From assembly GCF_002093745.1 (NCBI RefSeq), contig NZ_MTSB01000002.1, positions 62,001-126,000 of the forward strand: a DNA stretch of 64,000 nucleotides, in the 5' to 3' direction. A program made the position numbers and the translations under genes. Positions 40,853 to 53,244 of the stretch are shown here, piece by piece (positions within the stretch are counted from its first letter, which is position 1; each line of letters begins with the position of its first letter). This DNA comes from Pseudomonas graminis. Lineage in GTDB: Bacteria > Pseudomonadota > Gammaproteobacteria > Pseudomonadales > Pseudomonadaceae. The notes under the pieces are model-generated. The model did not search any database. It was not told where the DNA came from and was given only the letters and a program-made list of their open reading frames with translations.

Positions 40853-42666
40853 CAAGGGGCGGTGTCCGGCAGGCGCTGGATCTTGCCATCCACGAACTCT
40901 GCCCAAGGCAGTTGGCGTTCGATCCGACGATCCGGGTTCATGCTCAGGCTGCCGGACAGGCCGTCAATGCGGCTGTCGGGCATGGCTTTCAACTGGCCCA
41001 GGCGTGGTGCGAGGCGATAGGCATCAATGCCCATTGCGTAAAGGCGCCCGAGGCTGCCTGCTGCTTGTGGCCATTGCGCGGTGACCTGCTGGCGCAACGG
41101 ATCATCAGCATTGAGCAACCAGGGTGTTTCGCAGAAGCGCACACCGTTGAGGTCCATGTACTGCGCGTGATCATTGCTGTTGGTAAACAGGTGCGAGGTG
41201 GCATAGACCGGGACATCGCCAGCGTACTGGAAGACCATGGTCGGCTTGATCTGCTGCGCTTGCTGAGGTGTTGCCGCAAGGAACATGAAGTCGATGTCCT
41301 GGCGACGGCTAGGCTGTGCGGCGACCTGAGTGCCGGCCGTGCTTTGCAGGCGCTGGGCGCGACCTTCGCTGTTGCGCAACTGGAACAGATCGGCAACCTG
41401 TTGGGCCAGTTCCACGGGCTGGTCGACGTGCTCGGCGGCGATCAGTGTGCCGCCCTTGGCCTGCCAGCTCTTGCGGAAGGCATCCAGAACGCGGTCGCCC
41501 CATTCACCCTTCGGCACCATCGCCACGGCGCTGCGCTTGCCGTCAGCCCAGGCACGACGGGCCACTTCGCGGGCTTCGTCTTCTGCGGCGAGGCCGAACT
41601 GATACAGCTGCGCAGGGCCTTCGGTGCTGGTGTCACTGTAATTGAGCGCCAGGGTGGTGATGGGTAGTTGCTGACGGCTGTTCAGTTGTTTGACGAGGTT
41701 CTTTTCCAGCGGGCCAACGACCAGTTGGGCGCCAGCAGCCTGGGCCTGGCGGTAGAACTCGTCCATCGAGGTCACGCGCGAGCTGTCAAAGACCTGGATG
41801 GCAGGAGGATTCTCTCCCGCTTGCTGAGCCTGAAAGTGAGCCGCCATGAAGCCGTCACGAAGTGCCTTGGCGACCGAGGCCAGTTGACCTTCCTGTGGCA
41901 GCAGCAATGCAATTTTGGTAATCGGTTCGCTGGTCAGGGCGCGCAGTTGCGCAAGGGCGGTAGGCAATTGCAGCGCGGCAGGGTGTTTCGGGTTCTGCGC
42001 TTTCCAGTTATCGATGGCTGCCTGTTGTTGCTCCAGCGTGCCGGCACCTTTGATCGAACGTGCCAGGCTCAGCCAGCCGCCCAGATCATCGGTTGCCGAG
42101 CTTTGCAGTTGGTCGGCCGGAAGGGCGGAGACCAGCGTCCAGATGGCATCGTTGTTGGCACTTGCGTCGGCGCCCTGCAACAGAGGGCCTGCATAGACGC
42201 GCTCATGGACAGCCGCCAGCATCTGGCCATCGGCTTCGAGTGCGCGGGCCTTGACCTTGTGGGTGCGAACCTGTTGTTCGACCGACAGCTCGCCCAGACG
42301 CTGCATGCTCGGGTGATTAAGGGCTGTCAGTGCGGCCTTGGGCTGGTTGCGGCCCATCGCCAGTTCGGCGGACAGTGTGCTGGCATACACCTGAAGGCCG
42401 GGTTTGAGTTGATCGAGTTGCACCTGTCCGAGGATCTGCGCAGCGCGCCCCGCGTCATTCTGGCGGTTGGCCAGGTCGGCGGCACTCAGGCGCAGCGTTG
42501 CGGCCTGCTCGGGTGTTTTGGCACTGGCGGCCTGATCAAGCAATTGCTCGATGCTGGCGTCAGGGGTACGAGGCAGCTCGCCAAGGCTGGACGAGGGCGA
42601 GCTGGCACACGCTGCAAGAAGGGCAGCGAGGCAGAGGGCAGAGAGCAGCCGCAGACAAGCGATCAT
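40852..42666 (-). CDS. lpoA: Penicillin-binding protein activator LpoA
   Basis: 604-aa outer-membrane lipoprotein that reaches through the periplasm to activate a bifunctional peptidoglycan synthase (PBP1A in E. coli). The signal peptide with lipobox LAALLAAC is at residues 12-19. An N-terminal TPR-like helical domain (about 25-280) is followed by a periplasmic binding protein-like domain (about 290-600; ITKIALLLPQEGQLASVAKA). The start is ATG 42666; the longer frame to 42753 has no signal peptide at its start. It is divergent from rsmI. Confidence 0.94.
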   Translation of the reverse strand: MIACLRLLSALCLAALLAACASSPSSSLGELPRTPDASIEQLLDQAASAKTPEQAATLRLSAADLANRQNDAGRAAQILGQVQLDQLKPGLQVYASTLSAELAMGRNQPKAALTALNHPSMQRLGELSVEQQVRTHKVKARALEADGQMLAAVHERVYAGPLLQGADASANNDAIWTLVSALPADQLQSSATDDLGGWLSLARSIKGAGTLEQQQAAIDNWKAQNPKHPAALQLPTALAQLRALTSEPITKIALLLPQEGQLASVAKALRDGFMAAHFQAQQAGENPPAIQVFDSSRVTSMDEFYRQAQAAGAQLVVGPLEKNLVKQLNSRQQLPITTLALNYSDTSTEGPAQLYQFGLAAEDEAREVARRAWADGKRSAVAMVPKGEWGDRVLDAFRKSWQAKGGTLIAAEHVDQPVELAQQVADLFQLRNSEGRAQRLQSTAGTQVAAQPSRRQDIDFMFLAATPQQAQQIKPTMVFQYAGDVPVYATSHLFTNSNDHAQYMDLNGVRFCETPWLLNADDPLRQQVTAQWPQAAGSLGRLYAMGIDAYRLAPRLGQLKAMPDSRIDGLSGSLSMNPDRRIERQLPWAEFVDGKIQRLPDTAP

Positions 42667-42947
42667 TGGTATGTTCCTGAGACTCGAGCGAATTAACGGA
42701 GAATTGTACCCAAGCGCTGGCCGGGGTGCGACGTCGAAGGTGTTTAAAGCCATGATATTGGCCGCGTTAAGGTCATCTGTCGGCCAAATCGTTCAATTCG
42801 AGAGGGTCGCCGTGTTTCACGGTCGGACGTAATCATGTTTTTATTCCCTTTTTATCGGCATCCCTGATGCGCGAACCGTTGGCCCGGGCCGCAGCCTGTA
42901 CAATGCGTTCTTCCCAGCATCAAGCTCTAACATATGAGGTTTGCGTT

Positions 42948-43817
42948 TTGACTGTTCCGGTTGTTTCGAATTCCACTCCGGGTTCGCTTTATGTCGTGGC
43001 GACCCCTATCGGCAATCTGGACGATATGAGCGTGCGAGCGCTGAAAGTATTGCGTGAGGTCGCACTGATCGCGGCGGAAGACACGCGTCACTCTGCACGC
43101 CTGATGCAGCACTTCGGGATATCAACGCCATTGGCCGCCTGCCATGAGCACAACGAGCGGGATGAGGGTAGCCGCTTCATTACTCGTTTGCTGGCAGGTG
43201 ATGACGTCGCACTTATTTCCGATGCCGGGACGCCGCTGATCTCCGACCCTGGCTATCACCTGGTGCGCCAGGCGCGCGCTGCCGGAGTGCCAGTGGTGCC
43301 GGTGCCCGGTGCTTGCGCCTTGATCGCGGCACTTTCTGCAGCGGGACTGCCTTCGGATCGATTCATTTTCGAGGGGTTTCTTCCGGCGAAGGCGGTTGGT
43401 CGCAAAGCCAAACTTGAAAAGGTCAAGGAAGAGCCGCGTACGCTCATCTATTACGAAGCTCCGCACCGGATCCTGGAATGCCTGCAGGACATGGAGTCGG
43501 TGTTCGGTGCCGATCGCCACGCGCTGCTGGCCCGTGAAATAACCAAAACGTTCGAGACGCTCAAGGGTCTACCTCTGGGTGAGCTCCGCGCGTTTGTCGA
43601 ATCCGACAGTAATCAGCAGCGTGGCGAGTGTGTTGTGCTGGTGGCGGGATGGACGCCGCCCGAGGATGAGGACGTCATCGGCACCGAGGCTCGTCGGGTG
43701 CTGGATTTGCTGCTCGAAGAGATGCCGCTCAAGCGGGCCGCTGCGTTGGCTGCCGACATTACGGGTGTGCGCAAGAACCTGCTTTATCAAGTGGCGCTGG
43801 AGAAGCAGAAGGGCTGA
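42948..43817 (+). CDS. rsmI: 16S rRNA (cytidine-1402-2'-O)-methyltransferase RsmI
   Basis: SAM-dependent methyltransferase of the tetrapyrrole-methylase fold that 2'-O-methylates C1402 in the ribosomal P site; RsmH, encoded downstream, methylates N4 of the same base. Conserved are LYVVATPIGNLDDM, AAEDTRHSARLMQHF and ISDAGTPLISDPGYHLV. The start is best placed at TTG 42948 (289 aa), with GAGG 8 nt upstream. The longer open frame from 42867 has a poor N-terminus. Confidence 0.93.
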   Translation: MTVPVVSNSTPGSLYVVATPIGNLDDMSVRALKVLREVALIAAEDTRHSARLMQHFGISTPLAACHEHNERDEGSRFITRLLAGDDVALISDAGTPLISDPGYHLVRQARAAGVPVVPVPGACALIAALSAAGLPSDRFIFEGFLPAKAVGRKAKLEKVKEEPRTLIYYEAPHRILECLQDMESVFGADRHALLAREITKTFETLKGLPLGELRAFVESDSNQQRGECVVLVAGWTPPEDEDVIGTEARRVLDLLLEEMPLKRAAALAADITGVRKNLLYQVALEKQKG

Positions 43818-43865
43818 AACGCTGTAAATTCAAAGAGGTCTGCCGGGCGGGTGCGCTATTAAAGC

Positions 43866-43894
43866 TTGTTCTTGGCGGCGTGTGCCGCTAACCT
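43866..43894 (+). promoter_or_regulatory. rnpB promoter
   Basis: TTGTTC (43866-43871) and TAACCT (43889-43894) are 17 nt apart, and the -10 ends 9 nt before the mature RNase P RNA 5' end. Spacing and position are right for a sigma-70 promoter, though both hexamers are imperfect. Confidence 0.55.
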
Positions 43895-43903
43895 TGTCGG
43901 CGG

Positions 43904-44262
43904 AGAGTCGATTGGACAGTCGCTGCCTCTTGTTGTTCCGCAACAGGGGGGGGAGGAAAGTCCGGGCTCCATAGGGCGGAGTGCCAGGTAACACCTGGGA
44001 GGCGCGAGCCTACGGAAAGTGCCACAGAAAATAACCGCCTAAGCACTTCGGTGCCGGTAAGGGTGAAAAGGTGCGGTAAGAGCGCACCGCACGTCTGGCA
44101 ACAGTTCGTGGCAAGGTAAACCCCACTCGGAGCAAGACCAAATAGGGTTCCTAGGCGTGGCCCGCGCTGGAACCGGGTAGGTTGCTAAAGACGTCCAGTG
44201 ATGGCCGTCGTAGAGGAATGACTGTCCTCGACAGAACCCGGCTTACAGATCGACTCTCCACC
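43904..44262 (+). ncRNA. rnpB: RNase P RNA (bacterial type A)
   Basis: Catalytic RNA that, with RnpA, trims the 5' leader from tRNA precursors. The 5' end AGAGTCGAT pairs with ATCGACTCT at the 3' end to form helix P1. The universal core GAGGAAAGTCCGGGCTCC is present near the 5' end, as is the ACAGAAAATAACCGCC region, and the 3' universally conserved segment lies before AACCCGGCTTACAGATCGAC. Length is about 357 nt, normal for type A. P1 followed by ACCTTTTTC can act as the terminator. Confidence 0.95.
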
Positions 44263-44464
44263 TTTTTCATCCCCTCGCTTTTCAGCAGCAAACCCCCTTC
44301 GTAATACCAAAAAAATCTTACAGTTCATAAATCACATTAACTTCGAGCCGCAATGGTTTGAGCTGTGTGGGATTAATCCGTCAGAACCTTCGTAAAATTA
44401 CCCTTTCGTGTCCAATACCGCTCCTAAATCTCCGAAATGTAAGGGTTTTCCTTAAGACCGTGCC

Positions 44465-44494
44465 TTGACGGTGTGGCAGGCGGGTTCCTATAGT
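44465..44494 (+). promoter_or_regulatory. Promoter of the mraZ/division cluster (Pmra)
   Basis: TTGACG (44465-44470), an 18-nt spacer and TATAGT (44489-44494). It is the only strong promoter seen before the tightly packed cluster and lies immediately before the MraZ boxes. It probably drives transcription of much of the downstream operon. Confidence 0.75.
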
Positions 44495-44502
44495 GTGCGC
44501 AA

Positions 44503-44527
44503 GTGGCAGAAAGTGGCACGAAGTGGG
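44503..44527 (+). promoter_or_regulatory. MraZ operator: three GTGG(C/G) boxes at 10-bp spacing
   Basis: GTGGC at 44503-44507, GTGGC at 44513-44517 and GTGGG at 44523-44527 are exactly 10 bp apart, just after the -10 of Pmra. MraZ is known to bind GTGGG-type direct repeats spaced by one helical turn and to repress its own operon. A fourth GTGGC (44473-44477) lies 30 bp upstream inside the promoter spacer. Confidence 0.85.
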
Positions 44528-44567
44528 TTTTTTCAGCGCAAAAAGCTAATATTCGGAGAATGCGCCT

Positions 44568-45023
44568 GTGTTCCGTGGTGCCAACGCGATCAATCTCGAT
44601 GCTAAAGGCCGTCTCGCTATGCCGAGCCGGTATCGCGACGAGCTGGATTCGCGTAGCGCCGGGCAAATGATCGTGACCATTGACGCTGTCGACCCCTGCC
44701 TGTGTCTTTACCCATTGTCCGAGTGGGAATTGATAGAAGCAAAACTTCGTGATCTGGCGACGTTTCGTGAAGAGAACCGTCGGCTGCAAAGACTGTTGAT
44801 TGGTAATGCCGTCGATCTGGAACTGGACGGCAGCGGGCGTTTTCTTGTGCCTCCACGCCTGCGCGAGTACGCGAAGCTGGATAAGCGCGTGATGTTGGTA
44901 GGCCAACTCAACAAGTTTCAACTGTGGGACGAGGACGCCTGGAACGCTCTTGCTGATGCTGACCTGGCTGCCATTCAACAACCTGGCGCGATGCCCGACG
45001 AATTACGTGACTTGATCCTGTGA
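44568..45023 (+). CDS. mraZ: Transcriptional regulator MraZ
   Basis: 151-aa ring-forming DNA-binding protein with two AbrB-like SpoVT folds. It represses the division and cell-wall cluster by binding the repeats in front of it. Conserved: [17 protein letters not shown] and, in the second half, [19 protein letters not shown]. The start codon is GTG 44568 behind CGGAGAA. Its end overlaps the GTG start of rsmH by 4 nt. Confidence 0.96.
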   Translation: MFRGANAINLDAKGRLAMPSRYRDELDSRSAGQMIVTIDAVDPCLCLYPLSEWELIEAKLRDLATFREENRRLQRLLIGNAVDLELDGSGRFLVPPRLREYAKLDKRVMLVGQLNKFQLWDEDAWNALADADLAAIQQPGAMPDELRDLIL

Positions 45024-45963
45024 CTATGAATAGCGGCTTTACCCACATCACCGTGCTGCTCGAAGAAGCCGTGGAAGCTCTCGCGGTGCGCGCTGATGGC
45101 TGCTATCTGGACGGCACGTTCGGACGTGGCGGGCACAGTCGTCTCATTCTGAATCATCTGGGGCCGGATGGCCGGCTGCTGGGATTCGACAAGGACCCTC
45201 AAGCGATTGCCACCGGGCAAGCGCTAGCGGCCGAAGACGGCCGCTTTGTCATTGTGCAGCGCAGCTTTGCCGAGCTCGGCTCGGAAGCTCAAGAGCGTGG
45301 ATTGGCGGGCAAAGTCAGCGGCATTCTGCTGGATCTGGGTGTGTCGTCCCCGCAGCTGGATGACCCCGAGCGCGGCTTCAGCTTCATGAATGACGGTCCG
45401 CTGGACATGCGCATGGACCCGACCCGTGGTGTCAGCGCTGCGGAGTTCATTGCCACTGCTCCAGCTGAAGAGATTGCCCGCGTTTTCAAGGAATACGGCG
45501 AAGAGCGATTTGCCAAACGCATGGCCAATGCCGTGGTGCAGCGCCGTGAAATCCAGCCTTTCGAGCGCACTGCCGATCTGGCAGAAGTCCTCAAAGTAGC
45601 CAACCCTGCCTGGGAAAAAGGCAAGAATCCTGCGACGCGAGCCTTCCAGGGTTTGCGCATTCACGTCAACAACGAACTGGGTGATCTGGAAGCCGGTCTT
45701 GAAGCGGCGATGGACGCCCTGGAAGTGGGCGGGCGCCTGGTGGTCATCAGTTTTCATTCGCTGGAAGACCGCATCGTCAAGCTGTTCATGCGCAAGCTCG
45801 CCAAAGGCGAAGCCGACAACATGCCGCGCAACCTGCCGATCCAGTTCAAGCCCTTCGAGCCGAAAATCAAGATTCACGGCAAGGCTCAATTTGCCTCGGA
45901 CACCGAAACCAAGGCCAATCCGCGCTCGCGCAGTGCTGTCATGCGTGTAGCGGAGAAGCTCAG

Positions 45964-45967
<4 letters not shown>
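45020..45967 (+). CDS. rsmH: 16S rRNA (cytosine-1402-N4)-methyltransferase RsmH
   Basis: 315-aa SAM-dependent methyltransferase acting on C1402 of 16S rRNA. SAM motif I is [16 protein letters not shown], with [10 protein letters not shown] following; the target-side motif is [15 protein letters not shown]. The start is GTG 45020, overlapping mraZ (GTGA); ATG 45026 is the alternative. It overlaps ftsL by 4 nt. Confidence 0.96.
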
Positions 45968-47983
<2,016 letters not shown>

Positions 47984-47984
<1 letters not shown>

Positions 47985-49447
47985 TGGCCTTTAATCTGAG
48001 CAAGATATTCGCCCACACCGACCGCGATCCACTGATCCGTGAGTTGACCCTGGACAGCCGTAATGTTCGTCCGGGCGATCTGTTTCTGGCTGTGCCGGGC
48101 ATCAAGGTCGATGGTCGCGCGCACATCGCCGACGCGCTCAAGCGTGGCGCAGCGGCGGTGGCTTACGAAGTGGAAGGCTCGACCGTTTTGCCGATCACCG
48201 ACGTGCCGCTGATCCCGGTCAAGGGGCTTGCCGCGCAACTGTCCGACATCGCCGGTCGCTTTTACGGCGATCCGAGTCGCAGCCTGAATCTGGTCGGTGT
48301 CACCGGCACCAACGGCAAGACCAGCGTGACCCAACTGATTGCCCAGGCGCTTGACGCACTGGGTCAGCGTTGCGGCATCGTGGGCACGCTGGGCACCGGT
48401 TTCTATGGTTCGCTGCAGAGCGGTCGCCACACGACGCCGGACCCTATTGCCGTTCAGGCGACGCTGACCGATCTGAGAAAGGCCGGTGCCCGTGCGGTGG
48501 CGATGGAAGTTTCGTCCCACGGCCTGGATCAAGGCCGGGCTACCGCACTGGCGTTCGACGTGGCCGTGCTGACCAACCTGTCCCGTGATCATCTGGATTA
48601 TCACGGCACGATGGAAGCTTACGGCGCTGCCAAGGCCAAACTGTTCGCGTGGCCCAATCTGAACTGCCGGGTGATCAACCTGGATGACGATTTCGGTCGC
48701 CAGATGGCCGGCCTCAAGCAAGAGTCGCGCTTGATCACCTACAGCCAGCTGGACAGCTCGGCTTACCTCTACTGCCGCGACGCGAAATTCGATGACGATG
48801 GCGTACGTGCCACGCTGGTCACGCCGCAAGGCGAGCATTTCTTGCGCAGCAGCCTGTTGGGCCGCTTCAACCTGAGCAACGTACTGGCGGCGGTCGGCGC
48901 TTTGTTGGGGCTGGATTACGCGCTGGACGAAATTCTCAAGGTGCTGCCGAAACTCGAAGGCCCGGTCGGACGCATGCAGCGTCTGGGCGGGGCCGACAAG
49001 CCGCTTGTCGTCGTTGATTACGCACACACCCCGGATGCGCTGGAAAAAGTACTCGAAGCCCTGCGCCCGCATGCCAAAGGTCGTCTGCTGTGCCTGTTCG
49101 GTTGCGGTGGTGATCGTGATCGCGGCAAGCGTCCGCTGATGGCGGAAGTGGTCGAGCGGCTGGCGGACGGTGTCTGGGTCACTGATGACAACCCGCGCAA
49201 CGAATCCTCTTCACAGATATTTGATGACATTCGCCCAGGGTTTGCGGCAGCCGACAAGGTGCGCTTCATCGAAGGGCGCGGTCAGGCCATTGCCGAGTTG
49301 ATCGCCAGTGCCTGCGCGGATGATGTGGTGGTGCTTGCCGGCAAAGGGCACGAGGACTACCAGGAAGTCAGCGGTCAGCGTCACCCGTTCTCTGACCTCG
49401 AAGAAGCTGCTCGAGCGCTTGCTGCATGGGGGTCTGCCAATGCTTAA
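47984..49447 (+). CDS. murE: UDP-MurNAc-tripeptide synthetase MurE (meso-DAP adding)
   Basis: 487-aa Mur ligase that adds meso-diaminopimelate to UDP-MurNAc-L-Ala-D-Glu. ATP loop is GVTGTNGKTSVTQL; the DNPR motif (TDDNPRNESS) that selects meso-DAP is present near residue 406. The start is ATG 47984, sharing a base with the ftsI stop (TGATG), with AAAGGAGG upstream. It overlaps murF by 8 nt. Confidence 0.97.
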
Positions 49448-50810
49448 GCCAATGACATTCGGTGAATTGGTCGTGCCACTTGATGCGCGCATGGTCGGTG
49501 GCGACTGCAGCTTCGACGGTGTGAGCACCGACAGCCGGGGTATCGAAGCAGGGCAATTGTTCGTAGCCCTGACCGGTCCGCGTTTCGACGGTCACGAGTA
49601 CCTCGATCAAGTGGCTGCCAAGGGCGCGGTCGGTGCGTTGGTCGAGCGCGAAGTGGAAGGCGCGTCGCTGCCGCAACTGGTTGTGCTCGACACCCGCAAG
49701 GCACTCGCTCAACTGGGCGCGATGAACCGTAACGCGTTTGTCGACAGGCCGGTTGCCGCCGTTACCGGCTCCAGCGGCAAGACCACGGTCAAGGAAATGC
49801 TCGCAAGCATCCTGCGCACGCGCGGCCCGGTGCTGGCCACCCGTGGCAACCTGAACAACGAACTGGGCGTGCCGCTTACGCTGTTGGAACTGGCACCCGA
49901 ATACACCTCGGCCGTCATTGAACTGGGCGCGTCGCGCGTCGGCGAAATTGCTTACACGGTCAGCCTCACCAAGCCGCACGTGGCCATGATTACCAATGCC
50001 GGAACCGCCCATGTCGGCGAGTTCGGCGGCCCGGACAAAATCGTCGAAGCCAAGGGCGAAATCCTGGAAGGTCTCGATGCCACCGGCACGGCGGTACTGA
50101 ACCTGGAAGACAAGGCATTCCCGATCTGGCGCCAGCGTGCGGGCAGTCGCGCCATCCTGACGTTCGCGCTGGGTGACACTGCCGCTGACCTGTACGCCAG
50201 CAACCTCAGCCGCGATGCCCGCGGTTGCCCGGGTTTCACCATTAATAGCCCGCTCGGTACCGCACAGGTGCAACTCAACCTGCTGGGGGCGCACAACGTC
50301 ACCAACGCTCTGGCCGCAGCGGCGGCTGCGTGCGCACTGGGTGTGTCGCTGGAAGGCATCGTGACCGGTCTGAATAACGTGCAGCCGGTCAAAGGCCGGG
50401 CTGTCGCGCAACTTGCCAGCAACGGCATGTGCGTCATCGACGACACCTACAACGCCAACCCTGCATCGATCAATGCTGCGGTCGATGTGCTGACCGGTTT
50501 TCCCGGCCGTACCGTTTTGGTACTGGGTGATATCGGCGAGCTGGGCGACTGGGCCGAGCAGGGCCATCGCGATGTGGGTGCCTATGCCGCTGGCAAGGTG
50601 TCGGCGCTGTATGCCGTCGGCCCGCTGATGACCCATGCCGTCAGCGCTTTTGGCGAACATGCCTATCACTTTGCCAGTCAGGCAGAGCTGATCGCAGCGC
50701 TGGGCGCCGAGCAGGATCCTAATACCACTTTACTGATCAAGGGCTCGCGTAGCGCTGCGATGGAAAACGTCGTGGCTGCCTTGTGCGGTTCTAGCCTGGA
50801 GAAACATTAA
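49440..50810 (+). CDS. murF: UDP-MurNAc-pentapeptide synthetase MurF
   Basis: 456-aa Mur ligase that adds D-Ala-D-Ala, completing the cytoplasmic pentapeptide. ATP loop is [14 protein letters not shown]; other conserved segments are [17 protein letters not shown] and [11 protein letters not shown]. The start ATG 49440 lies 8 nt inside murE; the much longer frame from 49308 is in murE and not used. The stop shares a base with mraY (TAATG). Confidence 0.96.
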
Positions 50811-51892
50811 TGCTGCTGCTGTTGGCCGAGTTCTTACAACAGTTCTACAAAGGCTTCGCGGTCTTTCAGTACCTGTCTCTGCGCGGGATCCTTGGCGTGC
50901 TTACCGCACTGACGCTGTCGCTGTGCCTGGGGCCGTGGATGATCCGCACGTTGCAGATGCGTCAGATCGGCCAGTCGGTCCGCAACGACGGTCCGCAGTC
51001 GCACCTGTCCAAATCCGGTACGCCGACCATGGGCGGGGCGTTGATCCTGTCCTCCATCGGTATCAGCACATTGTTATGGGCTGACCTGAGCAACCGCTAC
51101 GTATGGGTGGTGTTGCTGGTGACCTTTCTGTTCGGCGCCATCGGCTGGGTCGATGACTACCGCAAGGTCATTGAAAAGAACTCGCGTGGCCTGCCGAGCC
51201 GCTGGAAGTATTTCTGGCAGTCCGTGTTTGGCCTGTGCGCCGCCATCTTCCTCTACACGACAGCGCCTTCGGCCACGGAAACCACGCTGATCGTGCCGAT
51301 GCTCAAGGATGTGCGCATCCCGCTGGGCATTGGCTTTATCGTCCTGACCTATTTCGTGATCGTCGGCTCCAGCAACGCGGTCAACCTGACGGACGGCCTC
51401 GACGGCCTGGCGATCATGCCGACCGTGATGGTCGGTGGTGCGTTGGGCATCTTCTGCTACCTGTCGGGTAACGTGAAATTCGCCGAATACCTGTTGATCC
51501 CCTATGTACCGGGGGCGGGTGAGCTGATTGTGTTCTCCGGTGCGCTGATTGGCGCGGGGCTCGGGTTTCTCTGGTTCAACACCTACCCGGCGCAAGTCTT
51601 CATGGGCGACGTCGGTGCGCTGGCACTGGGCGCAGCACTGGGCACGATGGCTGTGATCGTCCGTCAGGAAATGGTCCTGTTCATCATGGGTGGCGTGTTC
51701 GTGATGGAAACGCTTTCAGTGGTCATTCAGGTTGCGTCTTTCAAACTCACCGGTCGCCGGGTGTTCCGCATGGCGCCGATTCACCACCACTTTGAACTCA
51801 AAGGCTGGCCCGAGCCACGCGTGATCGTCCGTTTCTGGATCATCACCGTGATTCTGGTGCTCATCGGCCTTGCCACACTGAAACTGAGGTAG
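50810..51892 (+). CDS. mraY: Phospho-MurNAc-pentapeptide translocase MraY
   Basis: 360-aa polytopic inner-membrane enzyme that makes lipid I from UDP-MurNAc-pentapeptide and undecaprenyl phosphate. About ten membrane segments are visible. Conserved are the PTMGG loop ([13 protein letters not shown]), the WVDDYRK acidic motif, the [10 protein letters not shown] loop and the [13 protein letters not shown]is loop. It is coupled to murF by a TAATG overlap; murD follows after 5 nt. Confidence 0.97.
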
Positions 51893-51897
51893 AACGA

Positions 51898-53244
51898 GTG
51901 TCCCTGATCGTTTCCGACCGCTTCCGCATTGTTGTGGGGCTTGGCAAAAGTGGCATGTCCCTGGTTCGCTTCCTGGCGAACCGGGGCGTGTCCTTTGCCG
52001 TGGCCGACACGCGGGCGAATCCTCCTGAGCTGGCGACCCTGCGTCGCGAGTATCCGCAGGTGGAAGTGCGTTGTGGCGAACTGGACGTCGATTTCCTCTG
52101 CCGTGCCGACGAGCTTTACGTCAGCCCAGGTCTGGCGCTGGCCACCCCGGCGCTGCAACAGGCGCATGCGCGCGGTGTGAAGCTGTCCGGCGATATCGAG
52201 CTGTTCGCGCGTTACGCGAAGGCTCCGGTGATCGCCATTACCGGCTCCAATGCAAAAAGCACCGTCACCACGCTGGTGGGCGACATGGCCAAGGCTGCAG
52301 GCAAGCGCGTCGCGGTCGGCGGCAACCTCGGCACGCCGGCGCTGGATCTGCTCAGCGACGACATCGAACTGTATGTAATGGAACTGTCCAGCTTTCAGCT
52401 CGAAACCACCGATCAGCTCAATGCTGAAGTGGCGACCGTGCTGAACATCAGCGAAGACCACATGGACCGTTATGCCGGTCTGCCGGCTTACCATCAGGCC
52501 AAGCACCGGATTTTCCGGGGCGCGCGGCAAGTGGTGGTCAATCGTCAGGACGCACTGTCCCGTCCGTTGATCGGCGAAGGTCTGCCTTGCTGGACGTTCG
52601 GCCTCAACAAGCCTGACTTCCACGGCTTTGGTCTGCGTGAAGAGAACGGCGAAAAATACCTCGCCTTCCAGTTTGAAAACCTGATGCCGGTGCGCGAGCT
52701 GAAAGTGCGTGGTGCGCACAATCAGGCCAATGCACTGGCCGCACTGGCGCTGGGGCATGCCGTGGGCCTGCCCTTCGATGCCATGCTTGCCAGTCTGCGT
52801 GAATTCACCGGTCTTGAGCATCGCTGCCAATGGCTGCGTGAGCACGACGGTGTGCATTACTACAACGATTCCAAAGCCACCAACGTGGGTGCCGCACTGG
52901 CTGCCATCAAAGGCCTGGGGTCGGACATCGACGGCAAACTGGTGCTGATTGCCGGTGGCGATGGCAAAGGCGCCGACTTCAGCGGTCTGCGTGCGCCTGT
53001 GGCCGAACACTGCCGCGCGGTTGTCTTGCTGGGTCGCGACGCCGAACTGATTGCTCAGGTGCTGGGTGACGACGTTCCGCTGATCCGTGTTGACACGGTC
53101 CAGGCCGCCGTCGAGCGAAGCGCAGAACTGGCCCACAGCGGCGACGCTGTATTGCTTTCCCCTGCGTGCGCCAGCCTGGACATGTTCAAGAATTATGAAG
53201 AGCGCGGACGTGTGTTCGCGCAGGCAGTGGAGTGCTTGTCATGA
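51898..53244 (+). CDS. murD: UDP-MurNAc-L-alanine:D-glutamate ligase MurD
   Basis: 448-aa Mur ligase adding D-Glu. N-terminal uridine-binding domain (IVVGLGKSGMSLVRFL), ATP loop AITGSNAKSTVTTLV, and C-terminal domain with YNDSKATNVGAALAAI. The start is GTG 51898. Its stop overlaps the ftsW start by 4 nt (ATGA). Confidence 0.96.
   Translation: MSLIVSDRFRIVVGLGKSGMSLVRFLANRGVSFAVADTRANPPELATLRREYPQVEVRCGELDVDFLCRADELYVSPGLALATPALQQAHARGVKLSGDIELFARYAKAPVIAITGSNAKSTVTTLVGDMAKAAGKRVAVGGNLGTPALDLLSDDIELYVMELSSFQLETTDQLNAEVATVLNISEDHMDRYAGLPAYHQAKHRIFRGARQVVVNRQDALSRPLIGEGLPCWTFGLNKPDFHGFGLREENGEKYLAFQFENLMPVRELKVRGAHNQANALAALALGHAVGLPFDAMLASLREFTGLEHRCQWLREHDGVHYYNDSKATNVGAALAAIKGLGSDIDGKLVLIAGGDGKGADFSGLRAPVAEHCRAVVLLGRDAELIAQVLGDDVPLIRVDTVQAAVERSAELAHSGDAVLLSPACASLDMFKNYEERGRVFAQAVECLS

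Noticed and set aside
44424..44981. A 185-codon minus-strand frame over Pmra and mraZ
   Set aside because: Lies antisense to mraZ and its operator, with no ribosome site or recognisable domain.
49308..49439. Upstream extension of murF into murE
   Set aside because: The extra residues are murE in another frame. ATG 49440 gives the expected MurF N-terminus.
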